A stretch of DNA of 64,000 bases from Fluviicoccus keumensis (GCF_004217445.1 NZ_SHKX01000014.1:150427-214426); one strand, 5' to 3'. Shown: positions 34,038 through 42,831, counted from the stretch's first letter. Program-made: numbers and translations. The notes: generated from the sequence alone by a model not told the origin.

Positions 34038-34699
34038 GACTTCATCTCCGAATAATCCGGAACCTCAATCACGCCATCAACCATCTCAGCCTTGAAAAAC
34101 ATCGGCGTCATCCCGTTCGCAAAATCAATATCCCCCAGCATCCAACCCAAATCCTTGGTCCCCAGCAGGCTGGCATCCGGATTCGGCAACTCGTCCCCTA
34201 TCAGCAATTCAAAACTTGCCGGAAACTCCCGATTGCCCAAACAGGGTTGGTGGAAACACTGCCCCTTTTCCGCCCGCCGCTTGAACATCTCGGCATGCTT
34301 GGCCTCGTTGTCCTGCGGACCTGCCTTATCCGTCATCTCGAAATGCGCTTCAATCACATAATCCACATGCCGCAATACGGTTGCCGCTCGCTGTTGACGA
34401 TCCTCATCAACATGTGTAACCAAATCGGCTAGCTGGCCGCTTTTCATCGCGGACTTCACATTGCTAGCCGAAAGCTTCCCACCCACCTCATTCCGCCGTA
34501 TCGACTCAAACCGCACCGGCTTCAACACATAAATCCGGTCAATCACCCAACGGATGGCAGGCTTCCAGTGAATCGCCTCCAGAATGCCGCGCGCCGCAGA
34601 GGGCGTGATCACATCGTAGGAAACCCGCTCAACCTTCATTTCCGGCCGGGTGAAACAAGCATAGTCACCCCATATCCTCAGACGCACGCCATAGCTCAT
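34034..34699 (-). CDS. cas5: type I-C Cas5c (Csd5) endoribonuclease
   Basis: 221 residues from the ATG at 34699 (MSYGVRLRIWGDYACFTRPE), which has AAGGAG seven bases upstream. A longer in-frame start at 34753 would overlap the cas3 end and is less likely. Type I-C systems lack Cas6; Cas5c cuts pre-crRNA at the repeat hairpin and then stays bound to the 5' handle. Conserved MKVERVSYDVITPSAARGIL and IHWKPAIRWVIDRIYVLKPV are present. Thus the 11-nt tail ending ATTGAAAC becomes the crRNA 5' handle. Confidence 0.96.
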   Translation of the reverse strand: MSYGVRLRIWGDYACFTRPEMKVERVSYDVITPSAARGILEAIHWKPAIRWVIDRIYVLKPVRFESIRRNEVGGKLSASNVKSAMKSGQLADLVTHVDEDRQQRAATVLRHVDYVIEAHFEMTDKAGPQDNEAKHAEMFKRRAEKGQCFHQPCLGNREFPASFELLIGDELPNPDASLLGTKDLGWMLGDIDFANGMTPMFFKAEMVDGVIEVPDYSEMKS

Positions 34700-34724
34700 G
34701 TCCACACTCCTTAATGCTGCAAAC

Positions 34725-36941
34725 TCACCAAACCAGTCGGCTACTTTCCACAAATACCGGGTTATCCCAACTCAGTCCCACATGCTCTGAATACAGCCCC
34801 TCATTCATCAACACCCGGAACTGGTCACCCCATACCTCTTTCCGGACTGATTGCACCGCCCCGACTTTTTCCAGCGCATCCAATACCTTCGGGGGAATTT
34901 GCACCGTGTATAACTGCAACTCACGCGCTATTCCACCGACTTTATCGGCATAATTAAGCGCATGGATTGCCTTCCTGGCCGCCTCGTCGAACGGAATAAT
35001 GACCGTTTCCAGCGGGCTATCAATTAGGCGGAATTCCGAGGCAATTTTTTCGAAAGGCTGATTCTGCAATCTGCCATTGTTGATCTCATCCAGCATGTTC
35101 TTACCCAAGCGTGAATCCCGGCCGCTTTCCCGCCGCCAATAAACCAGCCCGAAATACTCACGGATGGCAGCCAGCGACAAAGGGTCTTGGCGGAACCTCT
35201 CATGCCGCAGTACCTCTCGCGTTGCACTGACGAAATCCCGCATTTCCTGCGGCGGCGCAACCTCCGATTGGAATATCCAGACCTCGCTATCCTCTTTGCG
35301 GCGCTTACCCTCACGATTACAGCGCCCGGCCGCCTGGGCAATGGAATCCAACCCGGCCTCGGCCCGAAGGACGAATGGAAAGTCCACATCCACCCCCGCT
35401 TCAATCAGACTGGTGCTGACCAAACGACAGGGCTTCCCTGCCTTCAACATCGTGCGGATTTCGCCCAGTTTCTGGCTGCGATGCTTGGCGCACATCAAGG
35501 TTGTCAGATGATAGGCTCCGGGCTCACCCGCCATCCCGTCGAACAGCTCACGGGCTTGCAACCGATTATTGACGATGCATAAGACCTGCGGACGGTTGCA
35601 CAAGACGTCAATAACCTCCGCATTGGACATCCCTCCCTTTTCCTTCACCGTGACACGGCCCAGCACTTCGTATAACTGCTCGGGGTCAGGGGCAATCTCG
35701 CGCACATTCGCAAAACCGTTTTCAAAATCCCCCTCGGATAAAGCCGGTTGAGTCGCCGTGCACAGCACCAGACTGCTGCGATAGTTGCGGGCCAATTCAT
35801 CGATAGCCGCCATGCAGGGTCTCAGGAATTTCAGCGGAAGCGTCTGCGCTTCATCCAGAATTACAACGCTGTTGGCAATACGATGCAGCTTGCGGCACTT
35901 GGAAGGACGATTGGCGAACAGGCTTTCAAAAAACTGGACCGCCGTGGTCACGATCAACGGCGCATCCCAGTTTTCCATCGCCTGCCGTAATTTGGCTCGG
36001 GACTCAGGCTTGCCGCCGTCATCATGGAATGCGCTGTGATGCTCAAGAACGGCTTCGTCACCCAGCACCTGCCGGAAAACGGCTGCATTCTGTTCAACAA
36101 TGCTGGTATAGGGAATGACATAGATAACGCGCTCCATGCCGTGCCTCAGCGCGTGTTGCAAGGCAAAGGATAGAGACGTGAGCGTCTTGCCGCCGCCTGT
36201 CGGCACTGTCAGAGAAAACAGTCCGGGAGCCTCTGCCGCTTTCTCTCCGGCCTGCGACAGGATATGTCTTCGCTGCTCGTTAATCGCACCTTGCAACGGC
36301 ATGGTTTGTAAATGCGCCTGCAAACGTTGATGCAACAGCGCCAATGTCGGGTGATTGCCTCTGCCGGATGCCTTTCCTTCGAGCTGCAGATAAAAGGCTT
36401 CCGTATCCAGATAATCCGCATCAACCAGACACGAAAACAGCATCCGGATCAGAAACGCCGACTGAAAACCAAGTTGTTTCTTTTCAACCCGAATGGGTGG
36501 ATTGGGCAATACCTCGGGCAGTGTAACTTCTTGCTGCCATTGAGGATCAGGCTCTAAACCCGTTCGCGCCAGGCGGGCCTTAAGGTCGGATATGGATTGG
36601 TTGTCACAAAAAAAGCCATTGGCCAGCCCGGCATGATGGCCCGCTATGGCATAGGCAATGAGATACGCAGATGGTCCCCACAGCTTAACCGCGACTTGAG
36701 CGCCCGCCGTGGCATGGTCAACTTTGCCACCTTCGCCGTTAATCCGCTGCTGGAATCCTTGGGTGTATTTGCCAAGGTCGTGTAACAGGCCGGCTACTTT
36801 TCCGTAAGGCTCACAGCCAAACTCTTTAGCAAATTGCGAAGCCAACTCACCGACGGCGGACAGGTGATCCGACAGCAACTGCCAGTCAGACTTGTCTGGA
36901 TTGGTTGTTGAATGCGCAAAATAATTTTTCTTTTCCACCAC
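34725..36941 (-). CDS. cas3: CRISPR-associated helicase-nuclease Cas3 (type I-C)
   Basis: 738 residues with a GTG start. The N-terminal HD nuclease has LLHDLGKYTQGFQQRI (His54–Asp55), VDHATAG (Asp75–His76) and GHHAG (His102–His103). The SF2 helicase follows with SLTVPTGGGKTLTSLSF (Walker A, ~246–252), VILDEAQTLPLKFLRP (DEAQ at 363–366), LVLCTATQPAL (motif III) and QAAGRCNREGKR (motif VI). Cas3 shreds the target DNA after Cascade opens it. It is the first gene of the operon; the promoter should be in 36942–37179. GTG at 36938 is an equally good start. Confidence 0.97.
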   Translation of the reverse strand: MVEKKNYFAHSTTNPDKSDWQLLSDHLSAVGELASQFAKEFGCEPYGKVAGLLHDLGKYTQGFQQRINGEGGKVDHATAGAQVAVKLWGPSAYLIAYAIAGHHAGLANGFFCDNQSISDLKARLARTGLEPDPQWQQEVTLPEVLPNPPIRVEKKQLGFQSAFLIRMLFSCLVDADYLDTEAFYLQLEGKASGRGNHPTLALLHQRLQAHLQTMPLQGAINEQRRHILSQAGEKAAEAPGLFSLTVPTGGGKTLTSLSFALQHALRHGMERVIYVIPYTSIVEQNAAVFRQVLGDEAVLEHHSAFHDDGGKPESRAKLRQAMENWDAPLIVTTAVQFFESLFANRPSKCRKLHRIANSVVILDEAQTLPLKFLRPCMAAIDELARNYRSSLVLCTATQPALSEGDFENGFANVREIAPDPEQLYEVLGRVTVKEKGGMSNAEVIDVLCNRPQVLCIVNNRLQARELFDGMAGEPGAYHLTTLMCAKHRSQKLGEIRTMLKAGKPCRLVSTSLIEAGVDVDFPFVLRAEAGLDSIAQAAGRCNREGKRRKEDSEVWIFQSEVAPPQEMRDFVSATREVLRHERFRQDPLSLAAIREYFGLVYWRRESGRDSRLGKNMLDEINNGRLQNQPFEKIASEFRLIDSPLETVIIPFDEAARKAIHALNYADKVGGIARELQLYTVQIPPKVLDALEKVGAVQSVRKEVWGDQFRVLMNEGLYSEHVGLSWDNPVFVESSRLVW

Positions 36942-37137
36942 GCCTCCCTGCCCTGTTCAGGAATTGTGCTATCTCCGATCTAAGCACATCCCTCTCATTC
37001 GCTCCATAACCACTCTGATCCTAAGCGACACAGACCGTCGCTCAAACACCACTCATCCCCAAAAAACATGTACACGCCGTAAACATGAGGCCATAACGTG
37101 TTGATTTTTCCGCATTTCATAAACATGACAAGTGCCT

Positions 37138-37168
37138 CATGTCGATTTTTGCCCTCTTTATCGACATG
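37138..37168. promoter_or_regulatory. 9-bp palindrome upstream of the cas operon
   Basis: CATGTCGAT – 13 bp – ATCGACATG is a perfect inverted repeat just past the stop of the EamA gene and ~200 bp upstream of cas3. No T-run follows. Three AACATG words (37065, 37082, 37122) lie in the same 238-bp gap (36942–37179), which otherwise has no gene. Confidence 0.45.
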
Positions 37169-37179
37169 ACATCACCCGG

Positions 37180-38037
37180 CTACGCCCTCTTCCTCCCCCA
37201 CTTCCACGGCTGAATCGCCCCCACACTGACACCGATCAATCCCAGCACCACGCTCAGGGTCAGCGGCTCACCCAGCAGCGGCACCGCCAGCGTCGCCCCC
37301 AGCACCGGGGCCAGCGCCAGGAAAGCGCCGGTAGTGAATGGCCCCAGGCGGCGCTGCGCCTCGATAAAGCTCAGCATCGCCACGATCACCACCAGGATGC
37401 CCTGGAACAGGGACTGGGTAATGATGGTGGGCCAACTGGCCGCGGCCAGCCCGGACGGCAGGAACAGCGCATACACCGGCATGAACAGCAACGCCGACAG
37501 CAGCGCCACGCCCATCGTCGCCTCCAGCGGCGGCACCGCCCAGCGCTTCAGCAACGCGCCATAAAAGCCCCAGCAGCACGACGCGGCAATGAAGCACAGC
37601 TCGCCCCAACCCAGCTTGGCGTCATGATGCATTTCCCCCCAGGCCATAGAACCGATGCCCGCCGCGATGAACACCAGCGTGATCCAGCGGTCGCGGGTCA
37701 TTTTCTCACCCAGCACGAAATACGTGGCCACCGCCGTCCAGAACGGCAGGATGCCCGACAGCAGCACCGCCCCGTGCGAGGCCGGGGCCCGCGAGAACCC
37801 GGCATAGGCCAGTCCGGCATAACCGATGCCGCCCAGCAAGGCCAGCAACAGGAATTTACCGGTGAAGTAATGGCGCACGCCACGCACGACCACCACCGGC
37901 AGCAGCACCAGCGCCGCCGTGCCGAACCGCAGCGCGGTAATGTCCCACGGCGTCAGCTCGCTTTTGCCGCCCAGACGGGATATCAGGATGAAACTGGTCC
38001 AGACACAGAGGGTGAACAACAGGATGCCATAGCTCAT
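37180..38037 (-). CDS. EamA-family (DMT) transporter
   Basis: 285 residues from the ATG at 38037 (MSYGILLFTLCVWTSFILIS). The longer in-frame form to 38193 would translate a palindromic repeat and is rejected. About ten hydrophobic helices are visible in two EamA repeats, with WDITALRFGTAALVLLPVVV after helix 1 and LGEKMTRDRWITLVFIAAGI between the halves. The second repeat ends GEPLTLSVVLGLIGVSVGAI. Members export metabolites, amino acids or drugs; the substrate is unknown. The gene reads toward the cas promoter region. Confidence 0.9.
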   Translation of the reverse strand: MSYGILLFTLCVWTSFILISRLGGKSELTPWDITALRFGTAALVLLPVVVVRGVRHYFTGKFLLLALLGGIGYAGLAYAGFSRAPASHGAVLLSGILPFWTAVATYFVLGEKMTRDRWITLVFIAAGIGSMAWGEMHHDAKLGWGELCFIAASCCWGFYGALLKRWAVPPLEATMGVALLSALLFMPVYALFLPSGLAAASWPTIITQSLFQGILVVIVAMLSFIEAQRRLGPFTTGAFLALAPVLGATLAVPLLGEPLTLSVVLGLIGVSVGAIQPWKWGRKRA

Positions 38038-38119
38038 TACGCGTGATTGCGAAGCGAACACGGAGGGTACTCGGGGAGGGAGGGAGCATGGGAGTATAGC
38101 GGAAAAGCGGGGAGGTAAT

Positions 38120-38160
38120 CCCCTCTCCCCGTGGGGGAGAGGGTTAGGGAGAGGGGTGCG
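38120..38160. repeat. CCCTCTCCCC…GGGGAGAGGG palindromic repeat
   Basis: CCCCTCTCCCC – GTG – GGGGAGAGGG followed by TTAGGGAGAGGGGTGCGG. Same family as 16998–17035. It lies upstream of the EamA gene. Confidence 0.7.
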
Positions 38161-38204
38161 GAAAGCGGCTTGCACACCACATAGGCAACTCAAGTGCTAC
38201 CGTC

Positions 38205-38247
38205 GCACCCCTCTCCCCGGCCCTCTCCCCATGGGGAGAGGGGGTGC
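38205..38247. repeat. palindromic repeat at the 3' end of rlmB
   Basis: Contains the perfect 22-bp palindrome CCCTCTCCCC-AT-GGGGAGAGGG (38221–38242), two bases past the stop of rlmB at 38249. It may stabilise or end the rnr-rlmB transcript. It faces the copy at 38120–38160 as a near-inverted pair. Confidence 0.7.
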
Positions 38248-38248
38248 T

Positions 38249-38995
38249 TTAGCGCGTCCGTTGCCGGTAGGCTTCGTACAACGCCACGCCGGTGGCGACG
38301 CTGACATTCAGGCTCTGCACGCTGCCGACCATCGGGATGAAGGCCAGTTCGTCGCAGTTCTCGCGGGTCAGACGGCGCATGCCCGCGCCTTCCGCGCCCA
38401 TCACAATCGCCATCGGGCCGGTCAGCTTGATTTCATACAGCGACTTGGCCTCGGGCGTCAGCGTGGTGCCGACGCGCCACACGCCCGCGTCAGCCAGCTG
38501 GCCCAGCGTGCGGGCCAGGTTGGTCACCTGGAAGAACGGCAGCACTTCCGCCGCGCCGGAGGCGGTCTTGCGCGCCACCGGCGTCAGGCCGGCGGCGCGA
38601 TCCTTCGGCGCCACCACGCCGTGCACGCCCACCGCCTCGGCGGTGCGCAGGCAGGCGCCCAGGTTGTGCGGGTCGGTGATGTTGTCCAGCACCAGCAGCA
38701 GCGGCGGCACCTGCAGGCCTTCCACCAGCGTCATCAGCTCGCTGTCACCCTGCACCGGCAGCGGCCGCGTGCGCGCCGCCACCCCTTGGTGCTGCGGGCT
38801 GCCGGACATCTGGTCCAGCTTGTCGCGGCTGGTCGACTGCAGCGAGATGCCGTGGCGCTTGGCCAGGTTCTCAATCACATGCAGACGGTTGTCATCCCGC
38901 GTCAGCAGGATGAAGACTTCCAGCACCGACTCGGGGTGCTGGTGCAGCAGGGCTTCCACGGTATGGATGCCATAAACCAGTTCGGGCTTGGCCAT
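38249..38995 (-). CDS. rlmB: 23S rRNA (guanosine-2'-O-)-methyltransferase RlmB
   Basis: 248 residues. A SpoU-class SAM-dependent enzyme that methylates G2251 of 23S rRNA. An N-terminal substrate-binding domain (VYGIHTVEALLHQHPESVLE) precedes the knotted SPOUT domain with motif 1 LDNITDPHNLGACLRTAEAV, motif 2 IVMGAEGAGMRRLTRENCDE and motif 3 FIPMVGSVQSLNVSVATGVA. It begins 3 bp after the rnr stop; rnr–rlmB is a common operon in gamma- and betaproteobacteria. Confidence 0.97.
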   Translation of the reverse strand: MAKPELVYGIHTVEALLHQHPESVLEVFILLTRDDNRLHVIENLAKRHGISLQSTSRDKLDQMSGSPQHQGVAARTRPLPVQGDSELMTLVEGLQVPPLLLVLDNITDPHNLGACLRTAEAVGVHGVVAPKDRAAGLTPVARKTASGAAEVLPFFQVTNLARTLGQLADAGVWRVGTTLTPEAKSLYEIKLTGPMAIVMGAEGAGMRRLTRENCDELAFIPMVGSVQSLNVSVATGVALYEAYRQRTR

Positions 38996-38998
38996 GTC

Positions 38999-41404
38999 TT
39001 ACCCCTTCTTCTCGGTTTTGGCCTTCGGTTTGCCCCGGTTGCGGTTGCGGGGCTTCTTCGGCTTCGGCTTGGACTCGCCTTCCGCGACAACCGCTGCGGC
39101 CGGCTGGGCTGCCGCCTTGGCCTTTTGGCGCTGCGGACGCGGCTTGGCGGCGGGCTTGGCTTCGGGGCGGGACTCGCCCTCGGCCGCCGCCGGGCCTTTC
39201 TTCGTCCGGCGCGCCGCGTGCAGGCGGCCTTCCAGCTCGAAGTCCATCTTGCGCTCGTCCAGATTCACGCCGGCGACACGAATCTGCACCTTGTCGCCCA
39301 TGGCGTAGACCACGCCGGTGCGCGAGCCGGTCAGGGTGTGCATCACCGGGTCGAAATTGTAGAAGTCGCCTTCCAGGTTGCGGATGTGCACCAGCCCTTC
39401 CACAAAGATGTCATCCAGCGCCACGAAGAAGCCGAAGCTGGTGACGGCGGTAATGACGCCCTTGAAGGTGTCGCCGATGTGGTCCTGCATGTACTCGCAC
39501 TTCAGCCAGGCGGTGACGTCGCGGGTGGCTTCGTCGGCGCGGCGTTCGGCCATCGAGCAGTGTTCACCCAGCGCCACCATCGTCGCCATGTCCACATGCG
39601 GATTGGCTTCCGGGTGATGCAGGTAATGACGGATGACGCGGTGCAGCAGCAGGTCGGGGTAACGGCGGATCGGCGAGGTGAAGTGCGCATACGCCGGATA
39701 GGCCAGACCGAAGTGGCCCAGGTTTTCCGGGCTGTAGACGGCCTGCATCATCGAGCGCAGCAGCATGGTTTCGACAATCGCGGCATCCGGGCGCTCGGCG
39801 ACACTCTTCAGCACTTGCTGGAAGTCGGCGGGCAGCAATTTCGGCTTGGCGGGAAATTCCACGCCCAGGATGCCCAGATAGCCTTTCAGCTTCAGCAGCT
39901 TCTCGTCCTTCGGGCCTTCGTGATTGCGGTACAGCGCGGGCAAATGCCGCTCCTGCACGAATTCCGCCGCGCAGACGTTGGCCGCCAGCATGCATTCTTC
40001 AATCAGCATGTGCGCCTGGTTGCGGGTGCGCGGCACAATCTTTTCGATCTTCTTGTCGGCATCGAAAATGATGTAGGTTTCCTGGCCGTCGAAATCCAGC
40101 GCGCCGCGCTGTTCGCGGCAGGCGCGCAGCACCAGATACAGGCTTTGCAGCGTTTGCAACGGCTTCACCAGCTCCGGATGCTCCGCCGCCACTTTCTGGC
40201 CCGCCTCGCTCTCCGGATGCTCCAGCAGGTCGCTGACCTGGGTATAGGTGAAGCGTGCCTTGGAGTGCATCACCGCTTCATAGAAACGGCTGCCGGTGAC
40301 GCGGCCCTGCCGGGAAATGGTCATGTCGCAGACCATGCACAGGCGGTCCACCTTCGGCTTCAGCGAGCACAGGCCGTTGGAGAGGATTTCCGGCAGCATC
40401 GGAATCACCGAGCCGGGGAAATACACCGAGGTGCTGCGGTTGCGCGCTTCGTCATCCAGCGCCGTGTCCGGGCGCACGTAATGCGAGACATCGGCAATCG
40501 CCACCACCAGCCGGAAGCCGCCGCCGGGACGCTTCTCGGCATAGACGGCATCGTCAAAGTCGCGGGCGTCCTCGCCGTCAATCGTCACCAGCGCCAGGTC
40601 GCGCAGGTCGACGCGGTCTTCCTTGTCGTGCTCGTCCACTTCCTCAGTCATGCACGAGGTAATGGCTTCCACCACACGCGGCCACACATGCGGAATGTCG
40701 AAATTGCGCACGGCGATGTCGATTTCCAGACCGGGAGCCAGATGGTCACCCAGGACGGCAATGACCTTGGCGGTGGCGATGCTGCGATGGCTGGGCGGAT
40801 CGACAATTTCCACTTCCACGAACTGGCCGATGCCGACGCCCTTCAACTCGCCAAGCAGCCCGATTTCCTGGGTAATGCGGGGGTTGTCCGGACGCAGGTA
40901 CGGGAGGCCGCCTTCTTCAAAATAACGGCCGACCAGACGCTTGGTCTTGCGCTCCAGCACCTTGACGATGCGTCCTTCCGGACGGCCCTTGTGGTCATAG
41001 CCCACCACCCGCACCTGGGCGGTGTCACCATCAAACACCAGACGCATCTGGCGCGAGGTCAGCAGAATGTCGGGCTGGTCCTTGGCGGTGACCAGGAAGC
41101 CGAAGCCGTCAGGGTGTCCCTGCACGCGGCCTTCGACGCATTGATCTTCATTGAGCGGCTGGTACAGGCCGCGGCGGTCCATTTCCAGCTGCGCATCGCG
41201 CACCATCGCGCCCAGGCGCTTTTGCAGGGCGAATTGCCGGTCTTCATCCCGCAAGTCAAAGGCCTCCGCCAATTGCTGGGCGGTCAGGGCGCGGTCATGC
41301 TGGGTCAGGGTGGACAGGATCAGTTCGCGGCTGGGGATGGGGTTTTCGTAGTTTTCGGCCTCTCTGGCCGCAGCTGGGTCATTCCAGGCTGTTGGTTTAC
41401 TCAT
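38999..41404 (-). CDS. rnr: ribonuclease R
   Basis: 801 residues. An RNase II/RNB 3'-5' exoribonuclease that degrades structured RNA. Order: N-terminal helix-turn-helix (~30–90), cold-shock domains, the RNB catalytic core with DGEDARDFDDAVYAEKRPGG (metal-binding Asp cluster) and TSVYFPGSVIPMLPEILSNG, then an S1 domain (FKGVITAVTSFGFFVALDDI) and a Lys/Arg/Ala-rich basic tail. The length is close to E. coli RNase R (813). It heads the rnr-rlmB operon. Confidence 0.97.
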   Translation of the reverse strand: MSKPTAWNDPAAAREAENYENPIPSRELILSTLTQHDRALTAQQLAEAFDLRDEDRQFALQKRLGAMVRDAQLEMDRRGLYQPLNEDQCVEGRVQGHPDGFGFLVTAKDQPDILLTSRQMRLVFDGDTAQVRVVGYDHKGRPEGRIVKVLERKTKRLVGRYFEEGGLPYLRPDNPRITQEIGLLGELKGVGIGQFVEVEIVDPPSHRSIATAKVIAVLGDHLAPGLEIDIAVRNFDIPHVWPRVVEAITSCMTEEVDEHDKEDRVDLRDLALVTIDGEDARDFDDAVYAEKRPGGGFRLVVAIADVSHYVRPDTALDDEARNRSTSVYFPGSVIPMLPEILSNGLCSLKPKVDRLCMVCDMTISRQGRVTGSRFYEAVMHSKARFTYTQVSDLLEHPESEAGQKVAAEHPELVKPLQTLQSLYLVLRACREQRGALDFDGQETYIIFDADKKIEKIVPRTRNQAHMLIEECMLAANVCAAEFVQERHLPALYRNHEGPKDEKLLKLKGYLGILGVEFPAKPKLLPADFQQVLKSVAERPDAAIVETMLLRSMMQAVYSPENLGHFGLAYPAYAHFTSPIRRYPDLLLHRVIRHYLHHPEANPHVDMATMVALGEHCSMAERRADEATRDVTAWLKCEYMQDHIGDTFKGVITAVTSFGFFVALDDIFVEGLVHIRNLEGDFYNFDPVMHTLTGSRTGVVYAMGDKVQIRVAGVNLDERKMDFELEGRLHAARRTKKGPAAAEGESRPEAKPAAKPRPQRQKAKAAAQPAAAVVAEGESKPKPKKPRNRNRGKPKAKTEKKG

Positions 41405-41551
41405 TAACGCGTGTTCTCAACTTGAATAGGGCACCGACGCCCCTTGGCGCGGTTGCCACGCCAGTCTAGCATGCGTCCGCCATGCGGACGGATATTTTTT
41501 ACCCAGACGCATCCGCCGGGTCGCATTTTTATAACCAGAAAGAATAATCAC

Positions 41552-41632
41552 ATGAAAAACGAGTATTTAATGCGATTAACCAAGGCTGCTAAGGTGCTGT
41601 TGATTTTTCAACAGCCCTGCCCGCCCTCATGA
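41552..41632 (+). CDS. 26-residue upstream ORF overlapping the TSUP permease start
   Basis: MKNEYLMRLTKAAKVLLIFQ followed by QPCPPS. The stop TGA overlaps the permease ATG at 41629 in an ATGA junction, the form typical of translational coupling. An 8-bp hairpin (41596–41615) lies inside it. This may be a leader peptide or simply chance; no other evidence. Confidence 0.35.
   Translation: MKNEYLMRLTKAAKVLLIFQQPCPPS
41596..41615 (+). promoter_or_regulatory. hairpin in the leader of the TSUP permease gene
   Basis: GCTGTTGA – TTTT – TCAACAGC, a perfect 8-bp stem 13 bp upstream of the ATG at 41629. It would affect ribosome access. The permease lacks an obvious Shine-Dalgarno. Confidence 0.45.
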
Positions 41633-42579
41633 AAATACGTCGCCTTGACCTTGATGACACCCTCAGCGTCGCCCACGAAAACAGCGGCCTGCCGCCGCTG
41701 GAAGCCGACGTTACCCATACGCAAAGCTTCCTGAAACCATTGCTGCATACCTTCGGACTGTTGCTGGTGCTGCTGGCGCTGGCGGCGGGCGTCGCCTTCG
41801 CCACCCACGATCAGGGCGTCATTCTGGAAGGACTCCGCAGCAACCTCTTCTGGCTGGCGCTGGCCGTGGGCCTGGGCGCACAGATTATCGATGGCGCGCT
41901 GGGCATGGCCTACGGCATCACCGCCACCACGTTTCTGCTGGGCATTGGCGTGCCTCCGGCCGCCGCTTCGGCCTCGGTGCATCTGGCGGAAGTGTTCACC
42001 ACCGGCTTTTCCGGGCTGTCGCACTGGCGCATGGGCAACATCAATAAACCCTTGTTCCTGCGTCTGGTCATTCCCGGCATGATCGGCGGCGTCGTCGGGG
42101 CCTATGTCGTCACCCAGTTCGATGGTAAAACCCTGAAGCCCTGGATTTCCGCATATCTGCTCTGCATGGGCTTTTATATCCTGTCCAAGGCGTTCCGCGC
42201 CATCAAGGTTCGCCACGAACCGCCCAAACACATCGCGCCGCTGGCGCTGACCGGCGGCTTTGTCGACTCGGTGGGCGGCGGCGGCTGGGGCCCGGTGGTC
42301 ACCACCTCGCTGGTCGGCACCGGTCAGGATCCGCGCACCACCATCGGTTCGGTGAACGCGGCGGAATTCTTCCTGTCGATCGCCGGGGCGTCGGCCTTTG
42401 CCGTGCTCGGCGGTTTCGGTCACTGGCCGGTCATCGCCGGACTGGTGGTCGGGGGCCTGTTCGCCGCCCCCTTTGCGGCTTGGCTGTGCCGTCACTTGCC
42501 TACAAAATCCCTGCTTTTGGTGGTCGGCATCCTCATTTCCGGCTTGAGTGCCGTTAATTTGTTCAAATCGTTCATGTGA
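41629..42579 (+). CDS. TSUP-family (TauE/SafE) membrane permease
   Basis: 316 residues. About eight hydrophobic helices in two halves; the paired motifs LGAQIIDGALGMAYGITATT and GGFVDSVGGGGWGPVVTTSL have the Gly-rich G-xx-D-x-xxGxG(W)GP pattern typical of the family. TauE/SafE proteins export organosulfur anions such as sulfite or sulfoacetate. The soluble first ~30 residues precede helix 1. No sulfur-metabolism genes are adjacent, so the substrate is open. The tRNA-Leu promoter starts 5 bp after its stop. Confidence 0.9.
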   Translation: MKIRRLDLDDTLSVAHENSGLPPLEADVTHTQSFLKPLLHTFGLLLVLLALAAGVAFATHDQGVILEGLRSNLFWLALAVGLGAQIIDGALGMAYGITATTFLLGIGVPPAAASASVHLAEVFTTGFSGLSHWRMGNINKPLFLRLVIPGMIGGVVGAYVVTQFDGKTLKPWISAYLLCMGFYILSKAFRAIKVRHEPPKHIAPLALTGGFVDSVGGGGWGPVVTTSLVGTGQDPRTTIGSVNAAEFFLSIAGASAFAVLGGFGHWPVIAGLVVGGLFAAPFAAWLCRHLPTKSLLLVVGILISGLSAVNLFKSFM

Positions 42580-42583
42580 GTCG

Positions 42584-42611
42584 TTGACAGGGTCCGGAAT
42601 CCCGCTAGAAT
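42584..42611 (+). promoter_or_regulatory. sigma-70 promoter of tRNA-Leu
   Basis: TTGACA (42584–42589), 16-bp spacer, TAGAAT (42606–42611). Thirteen bases separate the −10 box from the mature tRNA 5' end. Confidence 0.8.
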
Positions 42612-42624
42612 AGCGACCCATCAA

Positions 42625-42709
42625 GCCCAGGTGGCGAAATTGGTAGACGCGCTAGTTTCAGGTACTAGTGGAGCGATCCGTGGAGGTTCAAGTCCTCTCC
42701 TGGGCACCA
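42625..42709 (+). tRNA. tRNA-Leu(CAG)
   Basis: 85 nt including the encoded CCA. The acceptor stem GCCCAGG pairs with CCTGGGC. The anticodon loop TTCAGGT between CTAGT and ACTAG gives anticodon CAG (reads CUG). A long variable arm and the T-arm TTCAAGT are present, as expected for a class II tRNA. Confidence 0.97.
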
Positions 42710-42752
42710 ATCGCCGGTTTCAAGACGCTTTAAAAGCGTGTTGGAACCACTC

Positions 42753-42778
42753 CAAAACCCCGCATATGCGGGGTTTTG
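42753..42778 (+). terminator. rho-independent terminator after tRNA-Leu
   Basis: CAAAACCCCGCAT – ATGCGGGGTTTTG is a perfect 13-bp inverted repeat followed by TGTTTTC. It is preceded by a second small hairpin (ACGCTTTAAAAGCGT, 42725–42739). Confidence 0.9.
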
Positions 42779-42831
42779 TGTTTTCAGGGCCATCAGAAAC
42801 TTCCGCCCGCCGACAATACCGATAGAAACAG

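Noticed and set aside
38038..38193. 52-residue N-terminal extension of the EamA transporter
   Set aside because: Translates the CCCTCTCCCC palindromic repeat; helix 1 begins just after the ATG at 38037.
38156..41407. 1083-codon plus-strand ORF
   Set aside because: Antisense of rlmB and rnr; starts in a palindromic repeat.
42631..42825. ORF starting MAKLVDALVSGTSG
   Set aside because: Well-known false ORF read through tRNA-Leu.
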